A stretch of DNA of 64,000 nucleotides from Duganella alba (lineage in GTDB: Bacteria; Pseudomonadota; Gammaproteobacteria; Burkholderiales; Burkholderiaceae_D), in contig NZ_WKJN01000004.1 in assembly GCF_009674495.1 (NCBI RefSeq), forward strand, positions 62,001-126,000. The letters are read 5' to 3'. Every line of letters begins with the position of its first letter. The stretch's first letter is position 1. A program made the position numbers and the translations under genes. Below are positions 42,340 to 51,479 of this stretch, one piece after another. The notes beneath the pieces were generated by a model. It saw only the letters and a list, made by a program, of their open reading frames with translations, did not search any database and was not told where the DNA came from.

Positions 42340-42798
42340 TCAGCGGTTGTTCTGCGTCGCCCACGCCATGATGTTCGACGCATCCATCGCGCCCGGCTGC
42401 CGCGCCACTTCGCGCCCGCCCTTGAACAGGGCCAGCGTCGGAATACTGCGGATCGCATAGCGCGCCGCCAGATCCTGCGCCTGCTCGGTATCCACCTTCA
42501 CCACGCGGAACTGCGGCTCCAGGCGCTGCGCGGCCTGCGCGTAAAACGGCGCCATCGTGCGGCACGGACCGCACCACGGCGCCCAGAAATCCACCAGCAC
42601 CGGAATGTCGCTGCGTTCGATATGCTTGAGGAAGCGCGCGCTGGTCAAATCCACCGGCGCGCCGGTGAACAGCGCCTTCTGACACTTGCCACACACCGGC
42701 TCGGCCGCCAGTTTGGCGGCCGGCACGCGATTGACCGCATCGCAGTGCGGACAGACTATATGCAGCGACTCCGGCTGCGCGTTGGTACTACTCGTCAT
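42340..42798 (-). CDS. trxC: Thioredoxin 2 with N-terminal zinc finger
   Basis: Protein of 152 residues. N-terminal zinc site C16-P-H-C19 and C36-G-K-C39, then a thioredoxin domain with active site W75-C-G-P-C79 and the cis-Pro of SIPTLALF. TrxC is a cytoplasmic disulfide reductase induced by oxidative stress (OxyR in other bacteria). GGAG lies at proper distance before ATG 42798; an ATG six bases upstream is too near. Confidence 0.96.
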   Translation of the reverse strand: MTSSTNAQPESLHIVCPHCDAVNRVPAAKLAAEPVCGKCQKALFTGAPVDLTSARFLKHIERSDIPVLVDFWAPWCGPCRTMAPFYAQAAQRLEPQFRVVKVDTEQAQDLAARYAIRSIPTLALFKGGREVARQPGAMDASNIMAWATQNNR

Positions 42799-42848
42799 GT
42801 TCATCTCCAGACAGCTGACTACGAGCTGAACATGATAATCCAGGGACG

Positions 42849-42890
42849 AAAAAAATGCCGCGCCACGCGAAATTGCTTCGCGCGTGCGGC
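42849..42890 (-). terminator. Rho-independent terminator of the phasin gene
   Basis: On the minus strand a GC-rich hairpin (core CGCGAA-N5-TTCGCG, flanked by GCCGC/GCGGC) is followed by seven T (complement of 42849-42855). It sits 32 bases after the phasin stop. Confidence 0.8.
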
Positions 42891-42921
42891 CAATCAGGGC
42901 TTACGCTGCTATGGGTGGCAA

Positions 42922-43539
42922 TCAGGTCTCTTTACGAGCGCCAGTCTGCTTGCTGCTCTGGGAGGCAGCTTGGGCGGCGGTTTGGGCCTGGGTGGCCTGC
43001 CCTTGAAGGTTACCGCTTTCACGGCTTTCGGTGCCGTTCTGGCCGCTTTGCAGCGACTGGCTGCCACGCGTGTAGCGGGAGCCATCGGTACGGAACGGAT
43101 CGGTGAATTTCTCCACTGCGTCCTGATGGCTGCGCAGCGTTTTTTCCGTTTCTTCCGAGGTCACACGCGCCACTTCGTCGGCCAGGGCCTTGGCGGTGCG
43201 GCTGGTTTCCTGAATGTGCTCTTCGGCGACTTTGGACAGGTCCACCTGGGTGTCGGCGGCGATGCGCGACAGGTGCTGCTGGTACGAGCGCAGTTTTTCA
43301 GCGGTGGGCTGGGCATGCGCGGCGGCGGCGGCCAGCGCTTCGGTGGCGCGGTGCGAGGTGATGACCTGCTGGCCGGCCTGCGTGGTTTCCTCCAGCAGGG
43401 TTTGCGCCAGTTGAATGTTCAGGTCGCTGTACTGCTGAACGGTGCGGAACAGGGACTTGGACATATCGTTAAAGAACGACAGTTGCGCCTCCATGTGGGT
43501 TTTAGCGGCTGGGGTGACAGTTTGGGAAAATGGGTACAT
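42922..43539 (-). CDS. Phasin (polyhydroxyalkanoate granule-associated protein)
   Basis: Protein of 205 residues with the Phasin_2-type helical domain (TVTPAAKTHMEAQLSFFNDMSKSLFRTVQQYSDLNIQLAQTLLEE and following coiled helices) and a disordered Gln/Ser/Thr-rich tail. Phasins coat PHA granules and set their number and size. GAGG lies about seven bases before ATG 43539. An FNR-type box lies about 100 bases upstream, so micro-oxic control is likely. Confidence 0.88.
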   Translation of the reverse strand: MYPFSQTVTPAAKTHMEAQLSFFNDMSKSLFRTVQQYSDLNIQLAQTLLEETTQAGQQVITSHRATEALAAAAAHAQPTAEKLRSYQQHLSRIAADTQVDLSKVAEEHIQETSRTAKALADEVARVTSEETEKTLRSHQDAVEKFTDPFRTDGSRYTRGSQSLQSGQNGTESRESGNLQGQATQAQTAAQAASQSSKQTGARKET

Positions 43540-43627
43540 AGATTTGCCTCGAAAGTAAGGTGCCTGGAAGTTGTCCACGCCGCGGAATGCAGCGCGAACG
43601 ACAAGGCTACGTTAGCTCGATTTGCCG

Positions 43628-43647
43628 CGTTTGATCTGCGTCAAACG
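43628..43647 (-). promoter_or_regulatory. FNR/Anr-type box in the phasin promoter
   Basis: CGTTTGA-N6-TCAAACG is a perfect dyad. Inside it TTGATCTGCGTCAA (43631-43644) matches the FNR/Anr consensus TTGAT-N4-ATCAA with one change. The centre (about 43637) lies 98 bases upstream of the phasin ATG, suitable for class II activation if transcription starts near 43596. It is also only a few bases past the stop of the upstream ABC permease. Confidence 0.65.
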
Positions 43648-43651
43648 TGGC

Positions 43652-45241
43652 CTACTTCCCACCCTGGCGGAGCGATTCAATCAACAACCCGCAGGCAAAC
43701 AGGAATATGCCTGTCAGAAAATATCCCGTGACTGTCGGAAAAGTCGCGACACCGTTGAAACCCACCGCGTCCAGCACCGGCACAGTCCGCGCCTGCGTCG
43801 CCACATACATGCCGAACAGGAACAGCGCCAGGAAGGTGCGCGCTGTCCGGCTCAAGCTGCCCAGCAGCCCGGCCGCCGCCGACAGGGCCAGCGCGCCGCC
43901 CAGCAGCGCGGCCGCGCGCAGCGGCGTGGTCGCCAGCCAGCGCACCAGCACCGGCGCGGTGAACAGCAGCGCCAGCAGCATGGCGCTCAGCCATTGCGCC
44001 GTGTAGGCGCGCTCGCGGCCGCCCGGCGTCGCCGCGTTCAGCGCGTCCACGTCGTACTGTCTGTCGCGCACGCTGATTTCGCTGGCCAGGATGCCCCAGA
44101 CGGCGATGGCGGCGGTGACCACCGCGCCCAGCGCCGCGCTGTCGGCAACGCAGCCCCATGCCAGCAGCACCAGCGCCGCCACGACAGCCGCTGGATTCGT
44201 CACCAGCACCAGCGCCAGCAGGGCCAGCGCGCGGCCGCCGACGCCGGGGATGCGCGCCGACCAGCCAAACAGCGGACGCGCCAGCCGCGCGCAAGGCCGC
44301 AGCCAGCCATTGAGCAGCGCCAGCGGCGACCAGCCGCCACGCTGCGCGCGCACCTTGACGCGGTCCGGCGAAAAGCGGTGGAACAGGGCTATCGCCAGCA
44401 GCAGAGGCAACAGCGCCAACAGCGCGCTGCCGACGCGGGTCCAGATGATCTGCGCCGTCCACAGGCCGTCCGGCAGCAGCACCGCCGAACTGGTGATGTC
44501 GAAGGTGCCGCCGCCGACGATCAGGCCTTGCGACGGCAGCACCGACTGGATCGCGCCGATGATGGCGCCGATGCCGGAGAAGTCCAGCAACAACGCCGGC
44601 GTCCACGCCTGATGACCCACGGCGCCGGCCGCGCCGGCCGCCAGTTGCGCCACCCAGATGAAGAAATACAGCACGTCGCCGCCCTTGCCCATCAATGGCG
44701 GCCAGGCCTCGAACAGCAACACCATGGCGGCGGTGAAGAACACCAGCGGCAGCAGCGCCAGCGCATAGGTCTGGAGATAAATCCCGAGCTGGATCGGCCC
44801 TTCGCCGCGCAGCAGATGCAGCACCAGCATGGTGGCCAGGAAGATCAGCAGCAGCCCGCACAGATAGGCGACATTGCCCAGCCAGCGCCCCAGCAGGAAC
44901 ACGCCGGAAGCCAGCGGCGTGGCGGCCAGCACCGCGCCGATGCCGCTGCGCACATCCTCGTTCATGCGGCCGCGCGCCAGATAGAAGCCGGCCAGGCCGA
45001 AGAACAATCCGGTCAGCGCCGCGCTGCCGATGGCCAGGCAACTGCTGGTGTAGGCCACGCGCGCGCCGTCGCTGACGATCATCGCCTGCCCCTGTTCCGG
45101 ATCGCCGACCATCAGCCAGGTGAGCACGATCAGCGCCAGCACCGCCACCAGCGTGCCGACGCGCCGCATGCGCAGCCGCACTTCCGTCAGCAGCAGCGCC
45201 TTGAGCGCCGCGCCGGACCAGGGCGTGAAGGCCGGCGTCAT
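43652..45241 (-). CDS. ABC-2 type transporter permease
   Basis: Protein of 529 residues with about twelve membrane segments in two sets. The segment NEDVRSGIGAVLAATPLASGVFLLGRWLGN is typical of large ABC-2 permeases paired with CcmA-type ATPases. ATG 45241 overlaps the stop of the ATPase gene by four bases. The substrate is unknown. No separate second permease is present, so the long protein may have both halves. Confidence 0.85.
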   Translation of the reverse strand: MTPAFTPWSGAALKALLLTEVRLRMRRVGTLVAVLALIVLTWLMVGDPEQGQAMIVSDGARVAYTSSCLAIGSAALTGLFFGLAGFYLARGRMNEDVRSGIGAVLAATPLASGVFLLGRWLGNVAYLCGLLLIFLATMLVLHLLRGEGPIQLGIYLQTYALALLPLVFFTAAMVLLFEAWPPLMGKGGDVLYFFIWVAQLAAGAAGAVGHQAWTPALLLDFSGIGAIIGAIQSVLPSQGLIVGGGTFDITSSAVLLPDGLWTAQIIWTRVGSALLALLPLLLAIALFHRFSPDRVKVRAQRGGWSPLALLNGWLRPCARLARPLFGWSARIPGVGGRALALLALVLVTNPAAVVAALVLLAWGCVADSAALGAVVTAAIAVWGILASEISVRDRQYDVDALNAATPGGRERAYTAQWLSAMLLALLFTAPVLVRWLATTPLRAAALLGGALALSAAAGLLGSLSRTARTFLALFLFGMYVATQARTVPVLDAVGFNGVATFPTVTGYFLTGIFLFACGLLIESLRQGGK

Positions 45242-46116
45242 GCCGCCAGTTCCGCGTTGTCGCGCACCGCGTAGCGCTGCGTCATCAGGGCTTCTTCCAG
45301 CGTCGGCTCGGCCGGCACCGCGCCGGCCAGCGGCGATGAAGGATGGGCGATGCGCAGCATGATGCCGTCCGCGTGGCGCTGCGCCTGCAGCACCTGTACC
45401 TGCTTGCGCAGCGCTTCGTAATCCTCTGGAGCTACCGTCACCGACCACACCTGGTTGCGCGCGCGCTGCACAAAGCTGTCCGGCGTATCGCAGGCCACCA
45501 GCCGGCCCTGGTTCATGATCGCCAGCCGGCCCGCCATGTTTTCGATGTCGGAGACGATGTGGGTCGATACGATCACCAGCTTGCGGAAGCCGATCTCCGA
45601 CAGCAGGTGGCGGAAGCGCAGGCGCTCTTCCGGGTCCAGACCGGCGGTCGGCTCGTCGACGATCAGCACATCCGGATCGTTGAGCAGCGCCTGGGCGATG
45701 CCGAGGCGGCGCTTCATGCCGCCGGAAAAACCGGCCGCCTGGCGGTGCGCATGGTCGTGCAGGTTGACCACTTCCAGCAGCCGGCGGATGCGGGCCGGAT
45801 CGCGCACGCCTTTCAGCGCGGCGAAATACTGCATGAATTCCAGTGCGCTCAAATTGGGATAGACGCCAAAGTCCTGCGGCAGAAAGCCGAGCCGCGTGCG
45901 CATGGCTTCCGGCTTTTTTACGATGTCCACGCCGTCGAACAGGATCTGGCCGCTGGTCGGCCTGGCGATGGTGGCGATCATCTGCATCAGCGTGGTCTTG
46001 CCGGCGCCGTTATGGCCGATCAAACCCACCACGCCGGCCGGCAGATCCAGGCTGACGTCGTCCACCGCGCGGACATTCTTACCAAAGGTCTTCACAACAT
46101 TGCGTAGTTCGAGCAT
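45238..46116 (-). CDS. ABC transporter ATP-binding protein (CcmA-type exporter)
   Basis: Protein of 292 residues with Walker A (GHNGAGKTT), Q loop (LGFLPQDFGVYPNLSALEFM), signature (FSGGMKRRLGIAQALL), Walker B (VLIVDEPTAGLD) and H loop (STHIVSDIE). The C-terminal part after residue 215 is a family-specific extension. AGGAG lies five bases before ATG 46116. It works with the permease that follows. Confidence 0.92.
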   Translation of the reverse strand: MLELRNVVKTFGKNVRAVDDVSLDLPAGVVGLIGHNGAGKTTLMQMIATIARPTSGQILFDGVDIVKKPEAMRTRLGFLPQDFGVYPNLSALEFMQYFAALKGVRDPARIRRLLEVVNLHDHAHRQAAGFSGGMKRRLGIAQALLNDPDVLIVDEPTAGLDPEERLRFRHLLSEIGFRKLVIVSTHIVSDIENMAGRLAIMNQGRLVACDTPDSFVQRARNQVWSVTVAPEDYEALRKQVQVLQAQRHADGIMLRIAHPSSPLAGAVPAEPTLEEALMTQRYAVRDNAELAA

Positions 46117-46130
46117 GGCACTCCTGAAAT

Positions 46131-46154
46131 GAAAACGGGGCCGTCTCCGGCCCC
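46131..46154 (-). terminator. Rho-independent terminator of the OFA-family gene
   Basis: Stem GGGGCCG-TCTC-CGGCCCC (46137-46154), followed on the minus strand by GTTTTCATTT. It separates the MFS gene from the ABC exporter genes downstream. Confidence 0.7.
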
Positions 46155-46180
46155 GCAAGCTGGAGATTTATTCTACCTTG

Positions 46181-47812
46181 TTATTTAAACAGCGCCGACG
46201 CTTTTTGCACGGTGATGGCTATCCCGATAGCGAGAGGAATACCCACCGCCAGCCAGCCGAAAGCCACCGCCGCCGGACTGGTGACGCCATTCGACGCCAC
46301 CACTGCGCCGGTCGATGCGGCGGCGTCGCGTTCGTGCGCCAGCTTCTTCTCGGCAGCCAGTTCGGCGTCGGTCATGAAGTGCCTGTCGGCCAGCGGACGC
46401 ACCAGCAGATTGCATACCAGGCCAAGCAGCAGCAGGCCGGCCAGCACGTACATGGTGATGTCGTAGGCCTGCGCCTTGGCGACGCCATGATCGATCTGGT
46501 ATTCGCGCACGCCGCTGATCAGCAGCGGACCGAAGACGCCGGCCGCCGACCATGCCGTCAGCAGGCGGCCGTGGATCGCGCCCACCATCTGCGTGCCGAA
46601 CAGATCCGCCAGGTAGGCCGGCACGGTGGCAAAGCCGCCGCCGTACATCGACAGGATGATGCAGAAGAAGATCACGAACAGCGCCAGGTGGCCGCCGTGC
46701 GCCATGGTCGGAATCGACGCGTACAGCGCCAGTCCCAGCACGAAGAAGATGCCGTAGGTGACCTTGCGGCCCAGGAAGTCCGAGCACGAGGCCCAGAAGA
46801 AGCGGCCGCCGATATTGAACAGCGACAGCAGACCGGTGAAGCCGGCGGCAATCGCGGCGATCTGCGCCTTCTGCGCCGCGTTCAGCTCATTGAAGGACAG
46901 CGGCAGGTTCAGCAACTGGCCGCCGAAGATTTCCTGCAGCAGCGGCGAGGCCATGCCGAGAATACCAATGCCGGCCGTGACGTTCAGGCACAGCACCCAC
47001 CACACCAGCCAGAACTGCGGAATGCCCCACACCTTGCTGGCGTGGACGTGGCGGGTGGTGATCATCGCGTTGCCGCTGGCGGCAGGCGGCGTCCAGCCGG
47101 CCGGTTTCCAGCCGGTCGGCGGCACGCGGTAGGCCAGCGCGCCGGCCAGCATGAAGACCAGGTAGATGGCGGCCATCACCAGGAAGGTCTGCCACACGCC
47201 CACCGAATCGGGCGTGGCGAAATGTTTCATCAGCTTGTCGGCCAGCGGCGCGCCGATCACGGCGCCGCCGCCAAAGCCCATGATGGCCATGCCGGTCGCC
47301 ATGCCGCGGCGGTCCGGGAACCACTTGATCAGGGTCGACACCGGCGAGATGTAGCCGAGGCCCAGGCCGATGCCGCCAATGACGCCGGAACCGAGCCACA
47401 TCAGCCAGATCTGGTGCTGGTAGACGCCCAGCGCCGAAATCACCAGGCCGCCGCACCAGCACACGGCCGACACCACGCCGGCCTTGCGCGGGCCTGCATG
47501 TTCCAGCCAGCCGCCGAACAGCCAGGCGGACAGGCCGAGGAAAACGAAGAACATGGTGTACATCCAGTTCAACATCGAAATCTGCCAGTCGCAGCTGCTC
47601 GACAGTATGCGCTCCAGCAGGCCGATATCTACGGGGCAAGCCAGCGCTTCCTTGATGCCCAGAGCCTTGGACAGCGGCAGCCAGAATACGGAAAAGCCGT
47701 AGGCCATGCCGATGCAGAGGTGGATGGCCAGCGCCGCCGGCGGCACCAGCCAGCGATTGAAACCGGCGCCTGCAACCGTGCGTTCCTTCTCCAGAAAATC
47801 AAACAAAGCCAT
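46181..47812 (-). CDS. OFA-family MFS transporter (oxalate/formate antiporter-like)
   Basis: Protein of 543 residues with 12 membrane segments. It shows the OFA features IGMAYGFSVFWLPLSKAL near the start, GGWLEHAGPRKAGVVSAVCW (motif A-like), GLGYISPVSTLIKWFPDRRGMATGMAIMGFGGGAVIGAPLAD and FNIGGRFFWASCSDFLGRKV. A C-terminal charged segment and one more hydrophobic stretch follow. It probably exchanges a small carboxylate; oxalate, formate or pyruvate-like acids are possible. The long extracytoplasmic loop after TM1 contains two Cys. Confidence 0.9.
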   Translation of the reverse strand: MALFDFLEKERTVAGAGFNRWLVPPAALAIHLCIGMAYGFSVFWLPLSKALGIKEALACPVDIGLLERILSSSCDWQISMLNWMYTMFFVFLGLSAWLFGGWLEHAGPRKAGVVSAVCWCGGLVISALGVYQHQIWLMWLGSGVIGGIGLGLGYISPVSTLIKWFPDRRGMATGMAIMGFGGGAVIGAPLADKLMKHFATPDSVGVWQTFLVMAAIYLVFMLAGALAYRVPPTGWKPAGWTPPAASGNAMITTRHVHASKVWGIPQFWLVWWVLCLNVTAGIGILGMASPLLQEIFGGQLLNLPLSFNELNAAQKAQIAAIAAGFTGLLSLFNIGGRFFWASCSDFLGRKVTYGIFFVLGLALYASIPTMAHGGHLALFVIFFCIILSMYGGGFATVPAYLADLFGTQMVGAIHGRLLTAWSAAGVFGPLLISGVREYQIDHGVAKAQAYDITMYVLAGLLLLGLVCNLLVRPLADRHFMTDAELAAEKKLAHERDAAASTGAVVASNGVTSPAAVAFGWLAVGIPLAIGIAITVQKASALFK

Positions 47813-47879
47813 GCACTTTTTCCCCGATTAGTGTTTCTTATGAACAATTTCGGGCGCCAGAATAGCACAAATGCAACGG

Positions 47880-48737
47880 CTAAGGGAGGCGTTTCAGGTC
47901 GTCCAGCGTGAACCACAACTCCTTGCGATGGAGCGGCGTTTCCACTGTGAGCAGCGGATTGGGAAGGTTGATCAGCACGCGCTTGTCGAGCCGGGCCTGG
48001 CGGATTTGCGCGCCGTAGTATTTGTAGAACAACTTTTCGAAACTGCCGTCGGCCAGCGCGGCTTCCAGGCCGCGCCGCAGCGCCTCCGCCAGCGCCGGGT
48101 TGCTGCGGTTGACGAAAAAGTAATCGGCGGTCGGGTAGCGCACCACCACGTAGGGATCGACCACCAGTTCGGGATGGTGGGCGGCTTCGGCCCAGATCTC
48201 GTTGACCGAGCGCGGCGCCCAGTCGATGCGGCCGGCATTCAGCATGCCGAACATGGTGCTGTAGACGGCGGCCGGCTGCACTGTCAGGCCGCTATGGCGA
48301 AGGATCTGCACGTCCGGCCAGTCCTGCCCCTGGCCGGCGGTGAACGGAAGCAGGTCGTCCAGTCCGTGCACCGACTCCAGCATCTGCTTGTGATCGGCGC
48401 GCAGCAGGGCGATGCGCCAGCCGATCAGGCCGCGCGTCAGCGGAATGCGCACCGGCAGCAGCCGGGTTTCGCGCTCGGCCGAGGTCATGGTGCCAACGAC
48501 GTCGATGCGGCCCAGGCCCGATTGCAGTTCGACCAGCGCGCGATTCTGCTGCATGCCGGTGGCCGAGGCTTCGGCGCGGTATTGGCCGCCGGCCTTCGCC
48601 AGCGCCAGATGCAGCAAGGCGATGCCGTAGTCGCCCTGCGCGCCGTCGCCCTCCACGCGGGGATAATGAACGACCACAGGGGCCGCCGCCGCCCAGCCGC
48701 TCCAGCAAAACAGCACCATGATCCACAACGCACGCAT
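47880..48737 (-). CDS. Periplasmic amino-acid-type solute-binding protein, orphan
   Basis: About 285 residues. Signal peptide RALWIMVLFCWSGWAAAA. The SBP_bac_3-like fold is weakly kept: VVVHYPRVEGDGAQGDYGIALLHLAL, GRIDVVGTMTSAERE, MLNAGRIDWAPRSVNEIWAEA and ADYFFVNRSNPALAEALRRGLEAAL. No permease or ATPase lies next to it, so it may sense rather than transport. ATG 48737 is chosen; 48746 is possible. The divergent gap of about 160 bases contains the promoter for this gene and for the FlgC-like gene. Confidence 0.75.
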   Translation of the reverse strand: MRALWIMVLFCWSGWAAAAPVVVHYPRVEGDGAQGDYGIALLHLALAKAGGQYRAEASATGMQQNRALVELQSGLGRIDVVGTMTSAERETRLLPVRIPLTRGLIGWRIALLRADHKQMLESVHGLDDLLPFTAGQGQDWPDVQILRHSGLTVQPAAVYSTMFGMLNAGRIDWAPRSVNEIWAEAAHHPELVVDPYVVVRYPTADYFFVNRSNPALAEALRRGLEAALADGSFEKLFYKYYGAQIRQARLDKRVLINLPNPLLTVETPLHRKELWFTLDDLKRLP

Positions 48738-48900
48738 GACAGTCATTTCCCAAATGAATCTATCTTCATGCTGCGCCTGCACTACGCCACTGTCAAGCTG
48801 ACAAGAATAATTGCAACATGGCTGCGCTCAAAAATTAATCAGCGCGTGCATTCCGGCGCACAACCGTGTAAACTGGCGCTTATTGCCGAAGGGAAATATC

Positions 48901-49239
48901 ATGGCCATTGCCGCACTCAGCTCAGGAGTTACAGGTCTCAACGCCGCACAACGCGCGCTGGGGAACAGTGCGCATGCCATCGCCAACATCGGCACCCAGG
49001 GTTTTCAACCGTCGCAGGCGAATTTCACGGAAAACACCCCGGCTGGCACCGGCGTGTCGATTTCCATACAAGCCCAGCAACTGCTGAAAGTGGATGGCCC
49101 GACGCCCAGCGCCAGCGCCACCAACCTGGCGACCGAAACCACCAACTCGCTGGTTTACAAGGCGCAGTTCGACCTGTCGGCCAAGGTGGTCCAGACCGCC
49201 GACCAGAATCTCGGCACGCTGATCGACATCAAGGCTTGA
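48901..49239 (+). CDS. Small flagellar-rod/FlgC-like protein, 112 aa, orphan
   Basis: The protein has the N-terminal motif of flagellar basal-body rod proteins: AALSSGVTGLNAAQRALGNSAHAIANIGTQGF, where A-x-N-I-x-T-x-G-F is diagnostic, and a C-terminal helix (LVYKAQFDLSAKVVQTADQNLGTLIDIKA) like the rod C-terminal domain. At 112 residues it keeps both helices but nearly no middle domain. No flagellar genes surround it except cheV 11 kb away. AAGGGAAATATC precedes ATG 48901. Confidence 0.8.
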   Translation: MAIAALSSGVTGLNAAQRALGNSAHAIANIGTQGFQPSQANFTENTPAGTGVSISIQAQQLLKVDGPTPSASATNLATETTNSLVYKAQFDLSAKVVQTADQNLGTLIDIKA

Positions 49240-49273
49240 TCCCCGGTGGCCGCATCGGCCACAATGCGCGGTA

Positions 49274-50815
49274 ATGAATACCTTGAATACCGCGCAACTG
49301 CTTGCCGACCTGCCCTCCCGCTTGTCCGCCATTCCCCGCCGCTGGGCCGAACGGACACCGCACGCCAGCGCCCTGCACGACGGCCAGCGCCATTGGACCT
49401 ATGCCGAACTGGCCGCCGCCATCGATACCGCCACCGCACAACTGCGTGCATGGCAGCTGCGGCCAGGCGACCGCCTCGCCGTCATCGGCGAAAACTGCGT
49501 GGCGCAGGTGGTGCTCACTTTTGCCGCCGCCGAGCTGGATGCGTGGATCGTGCACCTCAACGGCCGGCTGTCGCCGCGCGAAGTGGACGTGGTGCTGGAA
49601 CACAGCGGCGCGCGGCGCGCCATCTACCTGACCATGCCCGCCTCGCCCGAGACCGCCGAACATGCGCGACGCCATGCGGCGCAGGCGATCGGGACGCCGT
49701 TCGGCACATGGATGCTGGGTGCGCTCAATGCGGACTGCACGCCGGAGCCGGTGCATGCGTCGTCGCACGAGCAGGTGGCGGCGCTGGTCTACACCACCGG
49801 CACCACCGGCCAGCCCAAGGGCGTGATGCTCACGCACCGCAACCTGCTGTTCATCGCCGCCGTATCGAGCACGCTGCGCGGCCTGACGCCGCAGGACCGC
49901 GCCTACGGCGTGCTGCCGATCACCCATGTCTACGGCCTGACCTCGGTGATGCTGGGTACTTTATATGCGGGCGCCTGCCTGTACCTGTGCCCGCGCTTCA
50001 CGCCGGACGCGCTGCTCAAGGCGCTGCGCGACGACGGCCTGACCATCGTCCAGGGCGTGCCGGCGATGTACGCGCGCCTGCTGGAAAAGCTCGGTGGCGC
50101 CGGCACGCCGCTGCCGACGCGGCTGCGCTTTGCCTACGCCGGCGGCTCGCCGCTGCCGCCATCGCTGAAGGCGCAGGTGGAGCAGCTACTCGGCCTGCCG
50201 CTGCACAACGGCTACGGCCTGACCGAAACCTCGCCCACCGTCAGCCAGACGCGCCTCGACCAGCCGCGCAGCGATACCTCGGTCGGCCATGCCATTCCCG
50301 GCGTCGAGGTACGGGTGGCGGCCGGCGCGGACGGCATCGGCGAACTGTGGGTGCGCGGCCCGAACCTCATGCGCGGCTACTACCGCGAGCCGCAGCTGAC
50401 GGCCGCCGTACTGGATGCGGAAGGCTGGCTCAATACCGGCGACATGGTGCGCCAGGATGCGGATGGCGCGCTGCACATCGTCGGCCGCACGAAGGAACTG
50501 ATTATCCGCTCGGGCTTCAACGTCTATCCATTGGAAGTGGAGACGGTGCTCAATGCACATCCGGCGGTCACCCAATCGGCGGTGGTCGGACGCGCGGCGG
50601 CGGATGGCGACGAGGAAGTGGTGGCCTTCGTGGAACCGGACCCGCGCCGGCAGCTCGACGTCGAAGAACTGCAACGCTACCTGGCCGAACGTCTGGCGCC
50701 CTACAAGCGCCCGTCCGCCATCATCGCCATGGCCGCCCTGCCCGCTGCGGCCACCGGCAAAATCCTCAAGAACCAGCTGCGCCAGATGGCATCAGCACCA
50801 ACCTGCGGCGATTGA
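49274..50815 (+). CDS. AMP-dependent acyl-CoA synthetase/ligase
   Basis: Protein of 513 residues of the ANL superfamily. Core motifs: VYTTGTTGQPKGVMLTHRN (P-loop A3), YAGGSPLPPSLK, NGYGLTETSPTVS (A5), WLNTGDMVRQDADGALHIVGRTKELI (A7/A8) and ATGKILKNQLR with the catalytic Lys (A10). It activates a carboxylic acid as acyl-AMP and then acyl-CoA; the acid (fatty or aromatic) is not clear. The last 50 bases are overlapped antisense by the broken solute-binding gene. Confidence 0.92.
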   Translation: MNTLNTAQLLADLPSRLSAIPRRWAERTPHASALHDGQRHWTYAELAAAIDTATAQLRAWQLRPGDRLAVIGENCVAQVVLTFAAAELDAWIVHLNGRLSPREVDVVLEHSGARRAIYLTMPASPETAEHARRHAAQAIGTPFGTWMLGALNADCTPEPVHASSHEQVAALVYTTGTTGQPKGVMLTHRNLLFIAAVSSTLRGLTPQDRAYGVLPITHVYGLTSVMLGTLYAGACLYLCPRFTPDALLKALRDDGLTIVQGVPAMYARLLEKLGGAGTPLPTRLRFAYAGGSPLPPSLKAQVEQLLGLPLHNGYGLTETSPTVSQTRLDQPRSDTSVGHAIPGVEVRVAAGADGIGELWVRGPNLMRGYYREPQLTAAVLDAEGWLNTGDMVRQDADGALHIVGRTKELIIRSGFNVYPLEVETVLNAHPAVTQSAVVGRAAADGDEEVVAFVEPDPRRQLDVEELQRYLAERLAPYKRPSAIIAMAALPAAATGKILKNQLRQMASAPTCGD

Positions 50816-51426
50816 CAATCGCGTCATAAGCGCCGCTTTTACGCAACCGTTCCAGGGAGTGGTTGAACCGCGCCAGCAGCTCGGCGTTGGCCGGCTCACG
50901 GTGCATCATCATGACGTTCTCGGAGCGGAAGTAAGGCGTATCAAGGCTGTGGAAGCTGCCGGCCTGCTGCGCGAACTGGCTGCGCGCGATGTAGTTGCCG
51001 ACATTTTCATCGACAATCACGAGGTCGAAGCGCGCCACCTGCAGTTTGCGGAAGTTGATCTGGTCATTGTTCGCCATGCCAGCTGCGGCTTCCATGATCG
51101 TAGTAGAAGAATTTGGCCCTGCGCGCATACAGCGTATCGGACAACAGATAGCGCGCCACCCGCTCCGGCGTGGGCACGAACGGCACCACCGCCCATACCT
51201 CATGCGCGTCCAGCGCCGCCAGGCAGCGCTTCCATGGCATGAAGCGGAAGGTGAACCTGACGTCCATGTCCTTGCCGATCAAGTCAAACAATTCGGTCAT
51301 GAAGCTTTGCCGGGGATTGGCGCTGATGTAGGGAGGATACTCGTTGGTGGCCACCACCAGTTCAAGCGTGGCGGCCCACGCGGTGGTACACCACATAACC
51401 AGCCATGCTGCGATCAGGTGCCGCAT
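50766..51426 (-). pseudogene. Broken amino-acid-type solute-binding protein (internal deletion and frameshift)
   Basis: A good start exists: AAGGGGAA before ATG 51426, then signal peptide RHLIAAWLVMWCTTAWA and the SBP_bac_3 N-lobe (LELVVATNEYPPYISANPRQSFMTELFDLI) down to AKFFYYDHG. That frame then ends at 51064. The C-lobe continues in another frame from about 51090 (NNDQINFRKLQVARFDLVIVDENVGNY...DAIVNRR). About 40-45 residues expected between FFYY and NNDQ are missing, so a deletion joined the two parts out of frame near 51090-51105. The gene is not likely to give a working protein. Confidence 0.75.
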
Positions 51427-51479
51427 CGGTTCCCCTTCTCCAGAACTGGCATCAGTTATACGCGAGATCCGCGCAAATG

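Noticed and set aside
43622..45274. Long plus-strand open frame opposite the ABC-2 permease
   Set aside because: Low-complexity Arg/Gln/Ala/His translation, no ribosome site, and the minus strand encodes a normal membrane protein.
49246..49262. GTGGCC-N5-GGCCAC as terminator after the FlgC-like gene
   Set aside because: No T-run follows and the loop is close to the next start; too weak to list as a feature.
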